DNA of 39,566 bases, from positions 1 to 39,566 of the forward strand of contig NZ_AZFS01000065.1 in the NCBI RefSeq assembly GCF_001434395.1. Direction: 5' to 3'. Shown here in pieces: positions 8,202-17,039 of the stretch. The notes under the pieces were generated by a model, which was given only the letters and a program-made list of their open reading frames with translations, ran no database searches and was not told the origin of the DNA. This stretch comes from Levilactobacillus hammesii DSM 16381 (GTDB lineage Bacteria > Bacillota > Bacilli > Lactobacillales > Lactobacillaceae). A program made the translations under genes and the position numbers. Position 1 is the stretch's first letter. Each line of letters begins with the position of its first letter.

Positions 8202-8988
8202 CTGGCCCCACCTCGATGTCCCAATGAGCTAAATCAGGCACCGTATAAGTGGGCTGAATCTTCTGCTGAGCCACCTGCTCCGGCGTTGAAACCCCGGTAT
8301 AGGTCAACAACGTGTCAACTCCCGCACGAATCCCCGCGAGAATATCCGTCTGATAATTATCACCGACCATTAACGCCTGATCCGGTGCAATTCCCATCAT
8401 TTCCAAAGAATTCTGCAAGATGATGGGTTCCGGCTTCCCCACAAAGATGGGTTCCGTCTGTGTAGCATACCGCACCAAATCAACCAGGGCACCAGCGCCC
8501 GGCATCAATCCACGAGCCTTAGGAATGTTGGAATCCGAGTTCGTCCCAATGAACGTCGACCCACTCCGAATGGCCAAGATAGCCTTAGCAAATTTTTCAT
8601 AGGTCACGTCACTATCAAGCCCCACGACCACGTACTCTGGATGATCTTCATCAACCGTAAAGCCCTTGGCTGCCAGTGCCTGATTCAGGCCAATCTCCCC
8701 CACCACGTAGACCGTTCGTTTGCCCGTCTTGCCGGCTCGTTCGTCTAAGAAGTCTGCCGTAGCCAATCCCGCCGTATAGACGTTATCGGTTGTCACGTGG
8801 ATATCGTGATTGTCTGCTAAATTAGCCACCACATCAACGGGCAGCTTCGTGGTATTATTCGTCACAAATTTAAACGGGATGTGGGCCGCCTGAATCCGTT
8901 CTACAAAGGCCTTGGCCTTCGGATACCGCTTGCTCCCTGCATAAACCGTGCCGTCCAAGTCGATTAAATAGGCCTGATAATTTTTCAT
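8194..8988 (-). CDS. HAD superfamily phosphatase, NagD/YutF-like (TIGR01457)
   Basis: A 264-residue HAD-IIA hydrolase. Motif I is IDLDGTVYAG (nucleophile Asp10, acid/base Asp12), motif II lies in KFVTNNTTK, and motif III/IV are GKPEP and MVGDNYQTDILAG. A cap domain lies between about residues 85 and 175. Relatives (B. subtilis YutF, E. coli NagD) are phosphatases acting on small phosphorylated metabolites; the physiological substrate is not established. GGGAG is well placed before the ATG. It lies 12 bases after yutD and overlaps the next gene. Confidence 0.92.
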   Translation of the reverse strand: MKNYQAYLIDLDGTVYAGSKRYPKAKAFVERIQAAHIPFKFVTNNTTKLPVDVVANLADNHDIHVTTDNVYTAGLATADFLDERAGKTGKRTVYVVGEIGLNQALAAKGFTVDEDHPEYVVVGLDSDVTYEKFAKAILAIRSGSTFIGTNSDSNIPKARGLMPGAGALVDLVRYATQTEPIFVGKPEPIILQNSLEMMGIAPDQALMVGDNYQTDILAGIRAGVDTLLTYTGVSTPEQVAQQKIQPTYTVPDLAHWDIEVGPVD

Positions 8989-9000
8989 TGCAACTTCTCC

Positions 9001-9717
9001 CTAATTCTCTTTTTTCTGCCGAATTGTAAAATGACGGCGTCCCTGACCACCCGTAGCGACGGTGACCGTCTTAGCGGTGTCCGTCTTCGGTTGTGTCGTC
9101 GTCCGGTGTTCTTCGTACGGGTGATTGTTATTCCGCCGACGCGAATGCCGTGAGCGCCGCCGATGGTTCCCATTACCCGAATTGCCGTTACCTGTATTGC
9201 CGCCGTTGGTTGGCGTCTTCTCGGTAGCCGGCCGTTTCGGTTGATTCTGTGATTTATTGGGCGTCTTGCTTTGTGCCTTATTTGCCGTCTGATTCTGTTG
9301 CGCTGGCTTGTTACCATTGCGCCGTCGTGATCGACTCCGCCGAGGCTTTGGGGCCGCCTTCACGTCCAGGTTGTGCAGAATAAAGTAGGCACAGCCAAAG
9401 TTGCAGGATTCATAGAGGTAGTCCTGCACCGCATCAATCTGATTTTGCTTAGCGCCAGCCCGGTCTTCGGCATAAAAACCCTTCAACCGCAACTGCTCGA
9501 AGCCCCAGTCACCCACGATATAATCAAATTTACTTAAGATGGTGCTAAAGCGCCGCGAAAATTCCGCAAAATCAAAACCGTCACGAACATCGGCCACCAC
9601 CTCATAGGGGTGACCATTAATCGTCAGGTGTGTTTCATCCACCCGCACGACCTCTGCTGCCGGCTCCCGGCTTTCTCGTTGTTCGGCAACCAGTGCCTCT
9701 AAATCTTTGCGATCCAC
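9001..9717 (-). CDS. yutD: YutD family protein with long basic, low-complexity tail
   Basis: The first 130 residues are a YutD/DUF1027 domain (DGFDFAEFSRRFSTILSKFDYIVGDWGFEQLRLKGF, then CNFGCAYFILHN), of unknown biochemical function. The last 110 residues are an apparently disordered tail rich in Arg, Asn, Gly, Gln and Lys, with SRSRRR, GNTGNGNSGNGNHRRRSR and similar stretches, reminiscent of RNA-binding RGG-like tails. I prefer the GTG at 9715-9717, with AGAGAGG 9 bases upstream; the ATG at 9726 directly abuts that Shine-Dalgarno sequence. It is the second gene of the yunD operon. The tail's repetitive sequence explains the overlapping long frame on the same strand. Confidence 0.85.
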   Translation of the reverse strand: MDRKDLEALVAEQRESREPAAEVVRVDETHLTINGHPYEVVADVRDGFDFAEFSRRFSTILSKFDYIVGDWGFEQLRLKGFYAEDRAGAKQNQIDAVQDYLYESCNFGCAYFILHNLDVKAAPKPRRSRSRRRNGNKPAQQNQTANKAQSKTPNKSQNQPKRPATEKTPTNGGNTGNGNSGNGNHRRRSRHSRRRNNNHPYEEHRTTTQPKTDTAKTVTVATGGQGRRHFTIRQKKEN

Positions 9718-9731
9718 CGTCGTCATCCTCT

Positions 9732-11120
9732 CTAGTCTTGGTTTAAGGGGTAGTGTTCACCGAGATACTGGGCGAACACTTCCCGTAATAGGTCTTGGTA
9801 TAAAATGTGATTTTTCCCCACGATCGAGATGGTTGGGAAAAATGGAATAAACAAGTAATGGTCCAATACAGCAATCTTATACTGCCGATTGGGTGAGAGC
9901 GGTTCTCCCCGCCATGTCACCTGATGGGTCTGTTGGTCGTAAGCAATCCCCAGGTAGTTGATCTCCCCAAAGATTTTGCCACGAAAGCCCATCCCCTTTT
10001 GGTGGAAGTGGCGTAAGAACAACCGGGCCAATTCGAACTCTTGGATTAAACGCCATAGATCGTAGCCACTCAGGGTCACCGTCATGACGTGCATGTTATG
10101 CGGTAGGATCTGGTGCAACTGGTTCTGATTGACCACGCCACGTGGCAGATCCTCCAGGAAGAGGCCGGCGTTCAGAATCGCCGCCTGCGTCCCCGCATAT
10201 TCCGCAATCGCATGCAGCCCCTCACGAACCAGCCGGGGTTGCCCGGTCAGATCAGACTCCATCGTAACCGGCAGATCGGCGACACGCTGTTCAGACAAGA
10301 TATCCGTCCCCAGATCATGTAGGCCCTGAATCTCGGCCGCATCACCCGGCTCTTCGGGAAGCGTTGCCGTCTCCACCACACTAGCTGTGGCGGCCTTAAC
10401 GCGGTGCTGCGAGTCCACCGTGAGCTCAATTTTACCCACGTAGCGGCCAAATTTGCCAGCCGCCGCCAACAGGCTGTGGTGGTCCTGTTCCCCGTTAACA
10501 AACAAATGGTGCGTGTGACTACCAATGATCACGTTGACCCGTGGGTAGCGTTTGGCAATCTGACGATCCACGTCCACCCCCAGATGGGAGAGCAGAACAC
10601 AGACGTCGAAGTCAGCCGCATATGTCGTCAACAACTGTGACAGTGCCGTATCCACCTCGACCGGTAACCACCCTGCCAATGGATATGTCAATTGATAAGG
10701 CGCAGTGAGCCCTAAGACCAGGACGCGTGTCCCAGACTTGGTGGTCAACACACGGTGATCAACCGCCCATTTCGGCAGCTCATGCGTATCTGCGGTCAGC
10801 AGGTTTCCTAAAACGACCAGAAAGTTGGCGTAGTCGTAGAGGTGATCCAACTGGGCTCGCATATAACTAAGGCCCTCGTTGTTCCCAATGGTCACGGCAT
10901 CATACCCAATTTGATTCATGAGTTCCACGTTCTTTTGGCCATTAGTGGCCTCCGTCACGGGGTGAACGCGATCCATGTTGTCGCCCAGATCAAACGTATA
11001 CACCGTGTGACCGGCTGCTTGCGCACTCGCCTTGGCCGCTGCCAGGTAACGTCGAATCCGTGGCCAGTTCTCAAAGTGAGAGTGCAGGTCATTTGTATGC
11101 AGGATGGTAATCTGTTCCAT
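9732..11120 (-). CDS. yunD: Bifunctional metallophosphatase/5'-nucleotidase (YunD-like)
   Basis: A 462-residue protein of the 5'-nucleotidase/UshA superfamily. It has an N-terminal calcineurin-like metallophosphoesterase domain with the metal-binding motifs ILHTNDLHSH, DLGDNMD, TIGNNEGLS and IIGSHTHH, and a C-terminal substrate-specificity domain from about residue 290. Unlike surface nucleotidases it has no signal peptide or anchor, so it is intracellular, like B. subtilis YunD. GAGGAG precedes the ATG by about 10 bases. It is the first gene of the yunD-yutD-HAD-TIGR01906 cluster, with 14 bases to the next gene. Confidence 0.92.
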   Translation of the reverse strand: MEQITILHTNDLHSHFENWPRIRRYLAAAKASAQAAGHTVYTFDLGDNMDRVHPVTEATNGQKNVELMNQIGYDAVTIGNNEGLSYMRAQLDHLYDYANFLVVLGNLLTADTHELPKWAVDHRVLTTKSGTRVLVLGLTAPYQLTYPLAGWLPVEVDTALSQLLTTYAADFDVCVLLSHLGVDVDRQIAKRYPRVNVIIGSHTHHLFVNGEQDHHSLLAAAGKFGRYVGKIELTVDSQHRVKAATASVVETATLPEEPGDAAEIQGLHDLGTDILSEQRVADLPVTMESDLTGQPRLVREGLHAIAEYAGTQAAILNAGLFLEDLPRGVVNQNQLHQILPHNMHVMTVTLSGYDLWRLIQEFELARLFLRHFHQKGMGFRGKIFGEINYLGIAYDQQTHQVTWRGEPLSPNRQYKIAVLDHYLFIPFFPTISIVGKNHILYQDLLREVFAQYLGEHYPLNQD

Positions 11121-11269
11121 GTTCTCTTAGCTCCTCTTAACACTGTGTTTAATCCTACGGCATCAAGGGGCCCCGGTCAAGCGCAATGCCACTTCTCACG
11201 AATAACTTGAGAGCGCATCGTGGCGCAACCCGTGACCGTCACCATCCCCCGGCTCACTGCAAACTGCCA

Positions 11270-11878
11270 CTACTGCTTATCCTGAAATTCCTTAGCCTTT
11301 CCCGTCACCATTTCCTCGATTTCACTGGTTGAAAACGGCGTCCCAAAAGGCACCTGTTCCTTTAAATAGCGGGTTTCCGGCGTATCCACACCGACATTGA
11401 TATTTTCTTTAACGGGCACGGCGTAGTGGTGAATGTGCCCATGGAGATTGACAATCTGCTTCACAATTCCCAGCATCATCGGGTAGTGGGTCATGTAGTA
11501 TTGCCGGTGATCGTATTTGATCAGTGCCCCCACATCATGGAAGGTATATTTTTCCTGACCGTGGTCTACCGGATTGTGGGCGGCCAAATACTTAAAGAGC
11601 GCGCGACTATCGTGGTTGCCCTTGATTAGTTCCAGGTGTCCATTCAGTTGCGACAAGACCTCGGCCACCGCCTCATCGGATTTCACGGCCGGCCGCGTAA
11701 AGTACAGGGCAATATCCCCAAGATGGTAGACCGTGTCCGTTGGGGCCACCCGCGCATTCCAGTTATCGATGATGGTCTGATTCATCTCTTCAACGTTAGC
11801 AAATGGCCGGGGAGCAAAATCGTTCATCCCCAGTAAATCTTTATGGAAGAAATGTGTGTCTGACGTAAAGTATTGCAT
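11270..11878 (-). CDS. Metallophosphoesterase family protein
   Basis: A 202-residue small calcineurin-like phosphoesterase. The metal-ligand motifs are all present: SDTHFFHKD, HLGDIAL, KGNHDS, MTHYPMM and LHGHIHH. This compact type (often annotated as phosphohydrolase) acts on unknown phosphoesters. AAGGAG precedes the ATG. It lies 14 bases downstream of the aldo/keto reductase gene and is probably co-transcribed with it. Confidence 0.88.
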   Translation of the reverse strand: MQYFTSDTHFFHKDLLGMNDFAPRPFANVEEMNQTIIDNWNARVAPTDTVYHLGDIALYFTRPAVKSDEAVAEVLSQLNGHLELIKGNHDSRALFKYLAAHNPVDHGQEKYTFHDVGALIKYDHRQYYMTHYPMMLGIVKQIVNLHGHIHHYAVPVKENINVGVDTPETRYLKEQVPFGTPFSTSEIEEMVTGKAKEFQDKQ

Positions 11879-11892
11879 AGCCTAGCTCCTTC

Positions 11893-12741
11893 TTAAATAA
11901 TATCGAGACGTTCCTTCTGTGTTGGACGCGGAAATTGTTGGTCCAATGCCGCCAGTTCTTGCGTTGACAACCGCAACTCACCTGCGGCTAAATTCTGTTC
12001 CATGTGGGCAACCGAACTGGTCTGCGGAATGGCCAACACCTGTGGCTGGCGAATAACCCACGCGAGTAAGACCTGATAGACCGTTGCCTGGTGCGCCACG
12101 GCAATCTGCTTGACGGTCGCATTGGTTGCGAGATGCTGGCCCCACGAGTCTCCCTGGGCAATTGGCGAATACGCGATCAGGGGCAAGTCATGTTCCGCCT
12201 GCCACGGCAGAACGGCGTAGTCTAAGCCCCGACTTCCCAAATGATACAGGTCCTCGTTAGCCGCCGCCTGGTCACCGCCAGGAAGTTGCCAGAGCTCTTT
12301 GAGGTCGGCGATGTCAAAATTCGACACGCCCCAAGCCCGAATCTTCCCCGTCTGTTGGAGACGCTGTAATTCGGCGACCGTTTCAGCCAAGGGAACACTC
12401 CCCCGCCAATGATAGAGGTAAAGATCCAAATAATCCGTCCGTAAGCGCTGGAGACTCGCCTCTAAGCTGGCGGCCATGCGCTGTCGGGATGCATTCTCGG
12501 GCAGAACTTTAGAAATCAAGAAGAGGTCCTCCCGGTGATAAGGCTGCAGTGCCTCACCCACTAAATTCTCCGCTCGACCAGAGCCGTACATTTCAGCGGT
12601 ATCGATGACGCGTGCGCCGGCAGCAATGCCCGCCTGAATCGCCGCAATCTCCGTTTCCCGTTGTGCGGGCCGATCACCCATGTGCCACGTTCCAATGCCA
12701 ATAACGGGCACCGTGCGTCCCGCAATTTTTACGTTTTGCAT
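11893..12741 (-). CDS. Aldo/keto reductase
   Basis: A 282-residue NADPH-dependent oxidoreductase with a TIM-barrel fold. The catalytic tetrad is intact: Asp47, Tyr52 (IDTAEMYGSG), Lys78 (LISKV) and His111 (LYLYHW). The YSPIAQG motif and the closing substrate-loop region LDQQFPRPTQ are also seen. It reduces aldehydes or ketones; the specific substrate cannot be assigned. The ATG has GAGGTG 5 bases upstream. It precedes the metallophosphoesterase by 14 bases. Confidence 0.93.
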   Translation of the reverse strand: MQNVKIAGRTVPVIGIGTWHMGDRPAQRETEIAAIQAGIAAGARVIDTAEMYGSGRAENLVGEALQPYHREDLFLISKVLPENASRQRMAASLEASLQRLRTDYLDLYLYHWRGSVPLAETVAELQRLQQTGKIRAWGVSNFDIADLKELWQLPGGDQAAANEDLYHLGSRGLDYAVLPWQAEHDLPLIAYSPIAQGDSWGQHLATNATVKQIAVAHQATVYQVLLAWVIRQPQVLAIPQTSSVAHMEQNLAAGELRLSTQELAALDQQFPRPTQKERLDII

Positions 12742-12840
12742 CCTAACACCTCATTTAACTTTTTAATGATCGCTATACCGAAAAATAGCCCTACTTCCAT
12801 CCTAGCACTTCGCTTCTATCTTCGCTGACCTCATTCTCAC

Positions 12841-12871
12841 AAAAAGGGCCCCGCCAGTCGACGGAGCCCTT
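12841..12871 (-). terminator. Terminator of the amino acid permease gene
   Basis: On the minus strand AAGGGCTCCG pairs with CGGGGCCCTT, followed by TTTTG, 8 bases after the permease stop. Confidence 0.85.
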
Positions 12872-12878
12872 ACTTGAT

Positions 12879-14276
12879 TTACTTATCAGAATTAATCAGA
12901 CTTGCAGCGACACGGCGATCGCGGAATCGCTTGCCAATACTGAGGCCAACTAGCCAAAGAATGGACCCGATCAAGGCAATCAAGGTGTCGACCCTGAACA
13001 AGAGAACCACCGCCACCATCCCCAAGAAAGCCAGGATGAAATAATCACTCATTGGGAAGAACGGCATCTTAAAGGTGCTATTGCGACGTTCCAACGGGGT
13101 CTGTTGCTTCTTGTACTTGATGTGGGCAACGACAATGGCGCCCCAGATAAACAGGAAGCAGGTCGTGGCGATACTGGAGACAAACGCGAAGACGTGCCCG
13201 GGAATGATAAAGTTAAGAAAGACGGAAACGGCAATGACCACCGTTGAGAACCGTAGCGCGTGGGTGGGTACCTGTGACCGTGACAAGGTCCCCATGCGTT
13301 TGGCGAAATGGCCTTCGCCCCCGTATGTCAGGGAGAAGAGCATCCGCCCGGTCGTGAACAGCGAGCTGTTGCAGGCCGATGCGGCCGCCGTCAGAACCAC
13401 GAAGTTAATCACTGCGGCAGCGGATTGAATGCCGACGTTCTTGAACACCTGAACGAAGGGACTGCTGGTTGGCGAAACAGCTTGCCAAGGGTAAATGCAC
13501 ATCAAGGCTAACAGCGACCCTAAATAGAAGAGAATGATCCGCAAGGGAATTTCATTGATCGCTTTAGGCAGGACCTTCTTCGGATTGGCCGTCTCGGAAG
13601 CGGTCATCCCCACCATTTCAATCCCGACAAAGCTGAAGAGAACCATTTGGAAGGACAGGAAGAAGCCCTTGGCACCGTTGGCGAAGAAGCCGCCGCTGGC
13701 CAAATTGGTCACACTTGCATGACCCGCTGGCGTTGGAAAATGAACGGCCACCATGTAGGCGCCGGCTAAGATCAGGGCAACAATAGCCACGATCTTAATA
13801 ATGGCAAACCAGAATTCAGTTTCCCCAAAAGCACTGACGGTCACTGAATTTAGAGCTAATAGAATGGCCAACAGTGTTAAGGCCGTGACCCAAGACGGTA
13901 AGTGCGGGAACCAGAACTGCATGTATTGCCCGGCCGCTGTGACCTCGGCCATCGCAATGGTAATCCAACAAACCCAGTACGTCCATCCGGCAACAAAGCT
14001 CATGTTGTCACCCAAGTACCGTTTAATAAAATCAATGTAGGAGTGAACCTCGAGGTCAGAAAGTAGCAGTTCCCCAAGTGCTCGCATTAACAAGAAACAC
14101 ATAATTCCCGTGGCCAGGTAGGCCAAAATAATGGATGGCCCCGCTAAATGAATGGATTGGCCAGCTCCCAAGAAGAGTCCCGTGCCGATTGTTCCCCCAA
14201 GAGCAATCAGCTGGACGTGGCGGCTTTGCAATCCCCGCGAAAATTCCTGGTTGTTATTCGATTGACTTTCTTTCAT
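12879..14276 (-). CDS. Amino acid permease, APC superfamily (AAT family)
   Basis: A 465-residue, 12-helix amino acid:proton symporter of the AAT/LysP-GabP type. The N-terminal signature GLQSRHVQLIALGGTIGTGL (TM1 with the GTIGTG unwound motif) and SFVGIEMVGMTASETANPKK are classic. I chose the ATG at 14274-14276 with AAGGGG upstream; a longer frame to 14336 begins upstream of the promoter. Substrate specificity within the family (neutral, basic or GABA-type) cannot be decided from sequence alone. Confidence 0.92.
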   Translation of the reverse strand: MKESQSNNNQEFSRGLQSRHVQLIALGGTIGTGLFLGAGQSIHLAGPSIILAYLATGIMCFLLMRALGELLLSDLEVHSYIDFIKRYLGDNMSFVAGWTYWVCWITIAMAEVTAAGQYMQFWFPHLPSWVTALTLLAILLALNSVTVSAFGETEFWFAIIKIVAIVALILAGAYMVAVHFPTPAGHASVTNLASGGFFANGAKGFFLSFQMVLFSFVGIEMVGMTASETANPKKVLPKAINEIPLRIILFYLGSLLALMCIYPWQAVSPTSSPFVQVFKNVGIQSAAAVINFVVLTAAASACNSSLFTTGRMLFSLTYGGEGHFAKRMGTLSRSQVPTHALRFSTVVIAVSVFLNFIIPGHVFAFVSSIATTCFLFIWGAIVVAHIKYKKQQTPLERRNSTFKMPFFPMSDYFILAFLGMVAVVLLFRVDTLIALIGSILWLVGLSIGKRFRDRRVAASLINSDK

Positions 14277-14301
14277 CTTAATCGCCCCTTTGTTGAAATA
14301 T

Positions 14302-14330
14302 ATTATACACATCTGAATGGGCAATGCCAG
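14302..14330 (-). promoter_or_regulatory. Promoter of the amino acid permease gene
   Basis: Minus strand -35 CTGGCA (14325-14330), 17-bp spacer ending in TGTG, -10 TATAAT (14302-14307), about 25 bp before the chosen ATG. Confidence 0.7.
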
Positions 14331-14442
14331 TTCCAATGCTGGTTAGTTCGACTAACTAAACAGCGTTGAAGCCCGGTATAAACGAATTTGATTCACTTTA
14401 AAACCATTTACATGAAAAATGTTCAACTTTCGATGAAATAAA

Positions 14443-14472
14443 ACACCTTTCCGAATAAAATCGAAAAGGTGT
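14443..14472 (-). terminator. Terminator of ackA
   Basis: ACACCTTTCCGA pairs with TCGAAAAGGTGT with one mismatch. On the minus strand TTTTATTT follows. It probably ends transcripts from the comG-methyltransferase-ackA region. Confidence 0.88.
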
Positions 14473-14480
14473 CTGTCTAA

Positions 14481-15671
14481 CTATTTGCGTAACCGTTCGA
14501 TATCGCGAACAATCATTAATTCTTCATCCGTTGGGATTAGGAGCGTCTTAATCTTTGAACCAGCGGCACTCAGGTCACGTTCAACCCCACGAATATCGTT
14601 CTTTTCTGGGTCAACCGCAATCCCGAAGTAGTTCAACTTATCAGCGACTTCTTGACGAATCATGATGTCGTTTTCACCAACACCGGCAGTGAAGACAATG
14701 GCGTCAGCACCACCCAATTCAGCCAAGTAAGCCCCAACGTAACGAACGATCCGGTTGATGAACATGTCACGTGCTAACTTGGCACGGTGATTCTTGTCCT
14801 GAACGGCTTCCAACTCACGCATATCTGCGGAGACACCGGAAACCCCAACCAGACCAGACTTCTTGTTTAAGATGTTGATCATATCGCTTGGCTTGTCGAT
14901 GTTCAGCTTTTCCATCAGGTAAGCAACTAAGGACGCATCGATGTCCCCAGAACGCGTAGCCATTTCAATCCCGGCCAGTGGCGTGAAGCCCATGGACGTG
15001 TCGTATGACTTACCATCTTTAATGGCCGTAATCGATCCACCAGCACCGATATGCAGCGTGATCAGCTTCAAGTCTTCTAATGGCTTGCCCAACATTGCAG
15101 CGGCGCGGTGGGCCACGTAACGGTGACTGGTCCCATGTGCCCCATATTTACGTGCCCCGTACTTTTCGTAGTATTCGTAAGGGATCGCATACATGTAGTT
15201 AACTTCTGGCATCGTCGTGTGGAAGGACGTGTCAAAGACAGCCACACTCAAGACGTTAGGCAAGATCTTCTTGAAGGCTTCGATGCCCATAGCTGCGGCT
15301 GGGTTGTGCAATGGTGCGTATTCAGCCAAGTCCTTGATCTTCTGTAAAACATCATCGTCAATCACAGCGGAGTCCTTAAACTCTTCACCACCGGCAACGA
15401 CCCGGTGACCAATCCCCGTGATTTCGTTGAAGTCCGTGATGATCTTTAAGTCGGTCAATTGATCCAACATTAATTGGATGGCTTCCTTGTGGTCACTGAC
15501 TTCTTCATGAGTCTTGTACTTTTCACCATCGCCATACTTGATCTCAACTAAAGAATTGCCCAGACCAATCCGGTCAATGGCCCCTTCAGCGATGACGTTT
15601 TCTTCTGGCATTTGGAATAACTTGAACTTTAACGTAGAACTTCCGGCGTTAATTGCTAATGATTTTCCCAT
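14481..15671 (-). CDS. ackA: Acetate kinase
   Basis: A 396-residue acetate kinase, which interconverts acetyl phosphate + ADP and acetate + ATP in fermentative energy conservation. Family motifs: INAGSSTLKFKLFQM (N-terminal phosphate loop), GIGHRVVAGGEEF, VAVFDTSFHTTMP, GAHGTSHRYVAHR, LHIGAGGSI, TSMGFTPLAGIEMATRSGD, and the C-terminal TDEELMIVRD. Length is exactly that of the family. AAAGGAG lies 8-9 bases before the ATG. It is 16 bases downstream of the YtxK-like methyltransferase, the usual Firmicutes order. Confidence 0.97.
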   Translation of the reverse strand: MGKSLAINAGSSTLKFKLFQMPEENVIAEGAIDRIGLGNSLVEIKYGDGEKYKTHEEVSDHKEAIQLMLDQLTDLKIITDFNEITGIGHRVVAGGEEFKDSAVIDDDVLQKIKDLAEYAPLHNPAAAMGIEAFKKILPNVLSVAVFDTSFHTTMPEVNYMYAIPYEYYEKYGARKYGAHGTSHRYVAHRAAAMLGKPLEDLKLITLHIGAGGSITAIKDGKSYDTSMGFTPLAGIEMATRSGDIDASLVAYLMEKLNIDKPSDMINILNKKSGLVGVSGVSADMRELEAVQDKNHRAKLARDMFINRIVRYVGAYLAELGGADAIVFTAGVGENDIMIRQEVADKLNYFGIAVDPEKNDIRGVERDLSAAGSKIKTLLIPTDEELMIVRDIERLRK

Positions 15672-15687
15672 TTGGTAATTTCTCCTT

Positions 15688-16707
15688 TTATGAGCGGTCC
15701 GTCAGCAGGTTTTGTTCTTCCCATTGGACGATCTCCGCAACAAACTTTTGAAATGCTGATTGTTCTTTAAATGATGGGAACTCACCCAACATTACCTGTT
15801 CAACCTGCTTGGCACCAGCACCCGGCTTCTGTAAAATCAGAATGGCCTTTTGGGCGTTGGCATTCATAAAGAGCTCACTTGGAAGGTTTAATAACCCCTG
15901 CAGGTAGGCGTTACCAGCTAGCCACTTCAAGAGGCCTTTCGCTTCTTCCGTCTGGAAGAGTTGCGAAGGCACCAGAAAGACGCCGATGCCCCCGGGCTTC
16001 AGTTGATTGAGCGCTTGCTCTAACAATAAATGATGGACAAATGAATGGCCACTAGCCGCATGGGTCTGATAGTTAGCGGCGTTATCATCAATTGGATAAT
16101 AGCCGATTGGCAGATCTGCGACAATCAAATCACTGGCTGGTACCAGTAACTGCTCCAACGCGTCTTGATGAATCAGCTCGATGGGTAATTGTTGTAGATC
16201 ACTCGACGTCTGTGCAATGGCCAACATCGTATCATCGTTGTCCACCCCATACGCCTTAATATCGCCATCGACCACTGCCTTCAACTGTGACAAGACCGCC
16301 GTCAAGAGATTCCCCGTCCCAACCGTCAAATCAGTGACCGTCAGTTCGGATTTCCCCTTCTCCAGCCGTGTGACCAGGTAACCCATAATGTAGGCTATCG
16401 TATCTGGCGTGAGTTGATGGTTGGCTTGAATCTCATCTACACGAATCGCTTTTAACATGGCTAATTGAATCGCCCGGCGAACCGTTTCGGCATCGTCACT
16501 TTGCCAGTCGACTTGCGCGTACAGCTTGGTTAATTCGGCTGCCGTTTTCTCGTCTGGCTGACCATCTTCCACCTGAACTTGACCATTAAGTAGGTTATCT
16601 CCCGTCTCAATGAACGCATCCAAGTAAGATGTGCTTAGTGCTGCTTGCAGGGTTGTGGTTGATTCATCCAAAACCTTGAAGAGCGCTTCAGTCTGTTCTT
16701 GTGACAG
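15688..16707 (-). CDS. Class I SAM-dependent DNA methyltransferase-like protein (YtxK family)
   Basis: About 339 residues. An N-terminal helical domain is followed by an N6-adenine-methylase-like Rossmann domain: LTVTDLTVGTGNLLTAVLS (SAM motif I), GVDNDDTMLAIA, and VADLPIGYYP, a variant of the NPPY catalytic motif (DLPIGYY). It is not associated with a specificity or restriction subunit. Homologues lie between comG and ackA in many Firmicutes; their target is not defined. The start is uncertain. The open frame extends to a TTG at 16743, but that lies only about 8 bases after the predicted transcription start and has no Shine-Dalgarno. AAGGAGG (about 16714-16720) is followed 9 bases later by an in-frame CTG (16705-16707), which I use provisionally. 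Confidence 0.83.
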   Translation of the reverse strand: MSQEQTEALFKVLDESTTTLQAALSTSYLDAFIETGDNLLNGQVQVEDGQPDEKTAAELTKLYAQVDWQSDDAETVRRAIQLAMLKAIRVDEIQANHQLTPDTIAYIMGYLVTRLEKGKSELTVTDLTVGTGNLLTAVLSQLKAVVDGDIKAYGVDNDDTMLAIAQTSSDLQQLPIELIHQDALEQLLVPASDLIVADLPIGYYPIDDNAANYQTHAASGHSFVHHLLLEQALNQLKPGGIGVFLVPSQLFQTEEAKGLLKWLAGNAYLQGLLNLPSELFMNANAQKAILILQKPGAGAKQVEQVMLGEFPSFKEQSAFQKFVAEIVQWEEQNLLTDRS

Positions 16708-16757
16708 TACGCTTCGCCTCCTTGTGAAATTTACATGACTCAACGTTTCCGTTATCT

Positions 16758-16786
16758 ATACTACCGATTTTTCAGGTGTTATTCAA
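16758..16786 (-). promoter_or_regulatory. Internal promoter for methyltransferase-ackA
   Basis: Minus strand -35 TTGAAT (16781-16786), 17-bp spacer, -10 TAGTAT (16758-16763). It overlaps the 3' end of comGG, which would allow ackA expression independently of competence. Confidence 0.6.
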
Positions 16787-17039
16787 GCAATCTTTGTGGC
16801 GAATCTCCGGGTTTTACCGTTCTAGGGTGTCCATTTGATGGTTGCTGGGGGGACTTAATCGCGCGTTCTATTTGTGAAGTCGAACGATTATAGGTTCGAA
16901 TCAGTTCAAGGGTCGACTGTTGTTTGGCCGATTGACCGGTCAGAACAATGAGTAAAATGAGGCTCACGCCCGCTAAAGAGAACAAGGCCCACAGCGTCAA
17001 AAAGCCGTGCCGCTGAGATTGAGAATGGTCGTCTGCCAA
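16779..17039 (-). CDS. comGG: ComGG-like competence pseudopilin
   Basis: An 86-residue protein with a basic, polar N terminus, the prepilin-like junction RHGFLTLWALF and one transmembrane segment (about residues 15-35). It lacks the Glu at +5 of mature pseudopilins, as is common for ComGG. Identification rests mainly on position as the last gene of comG and on the single-TM minor-pilin architecture. It overlaps comGF by 43 bases. Confidence 0.72.
   Translation of the reverse strand: MADDHSQSQRHGFLTLWALFSLAGVSLILLIVLTGQSAKQQSTLELIRTYNRSTSQIERAIKSPQQPSNGHPRTVKPGDSPQRLLE

Noticed and set aside
11232-11242. GTGACCGTCAC palindrome upstream of yunD
   Set aside because: Short and not placed relative to a recognisable promoter; could be chance.
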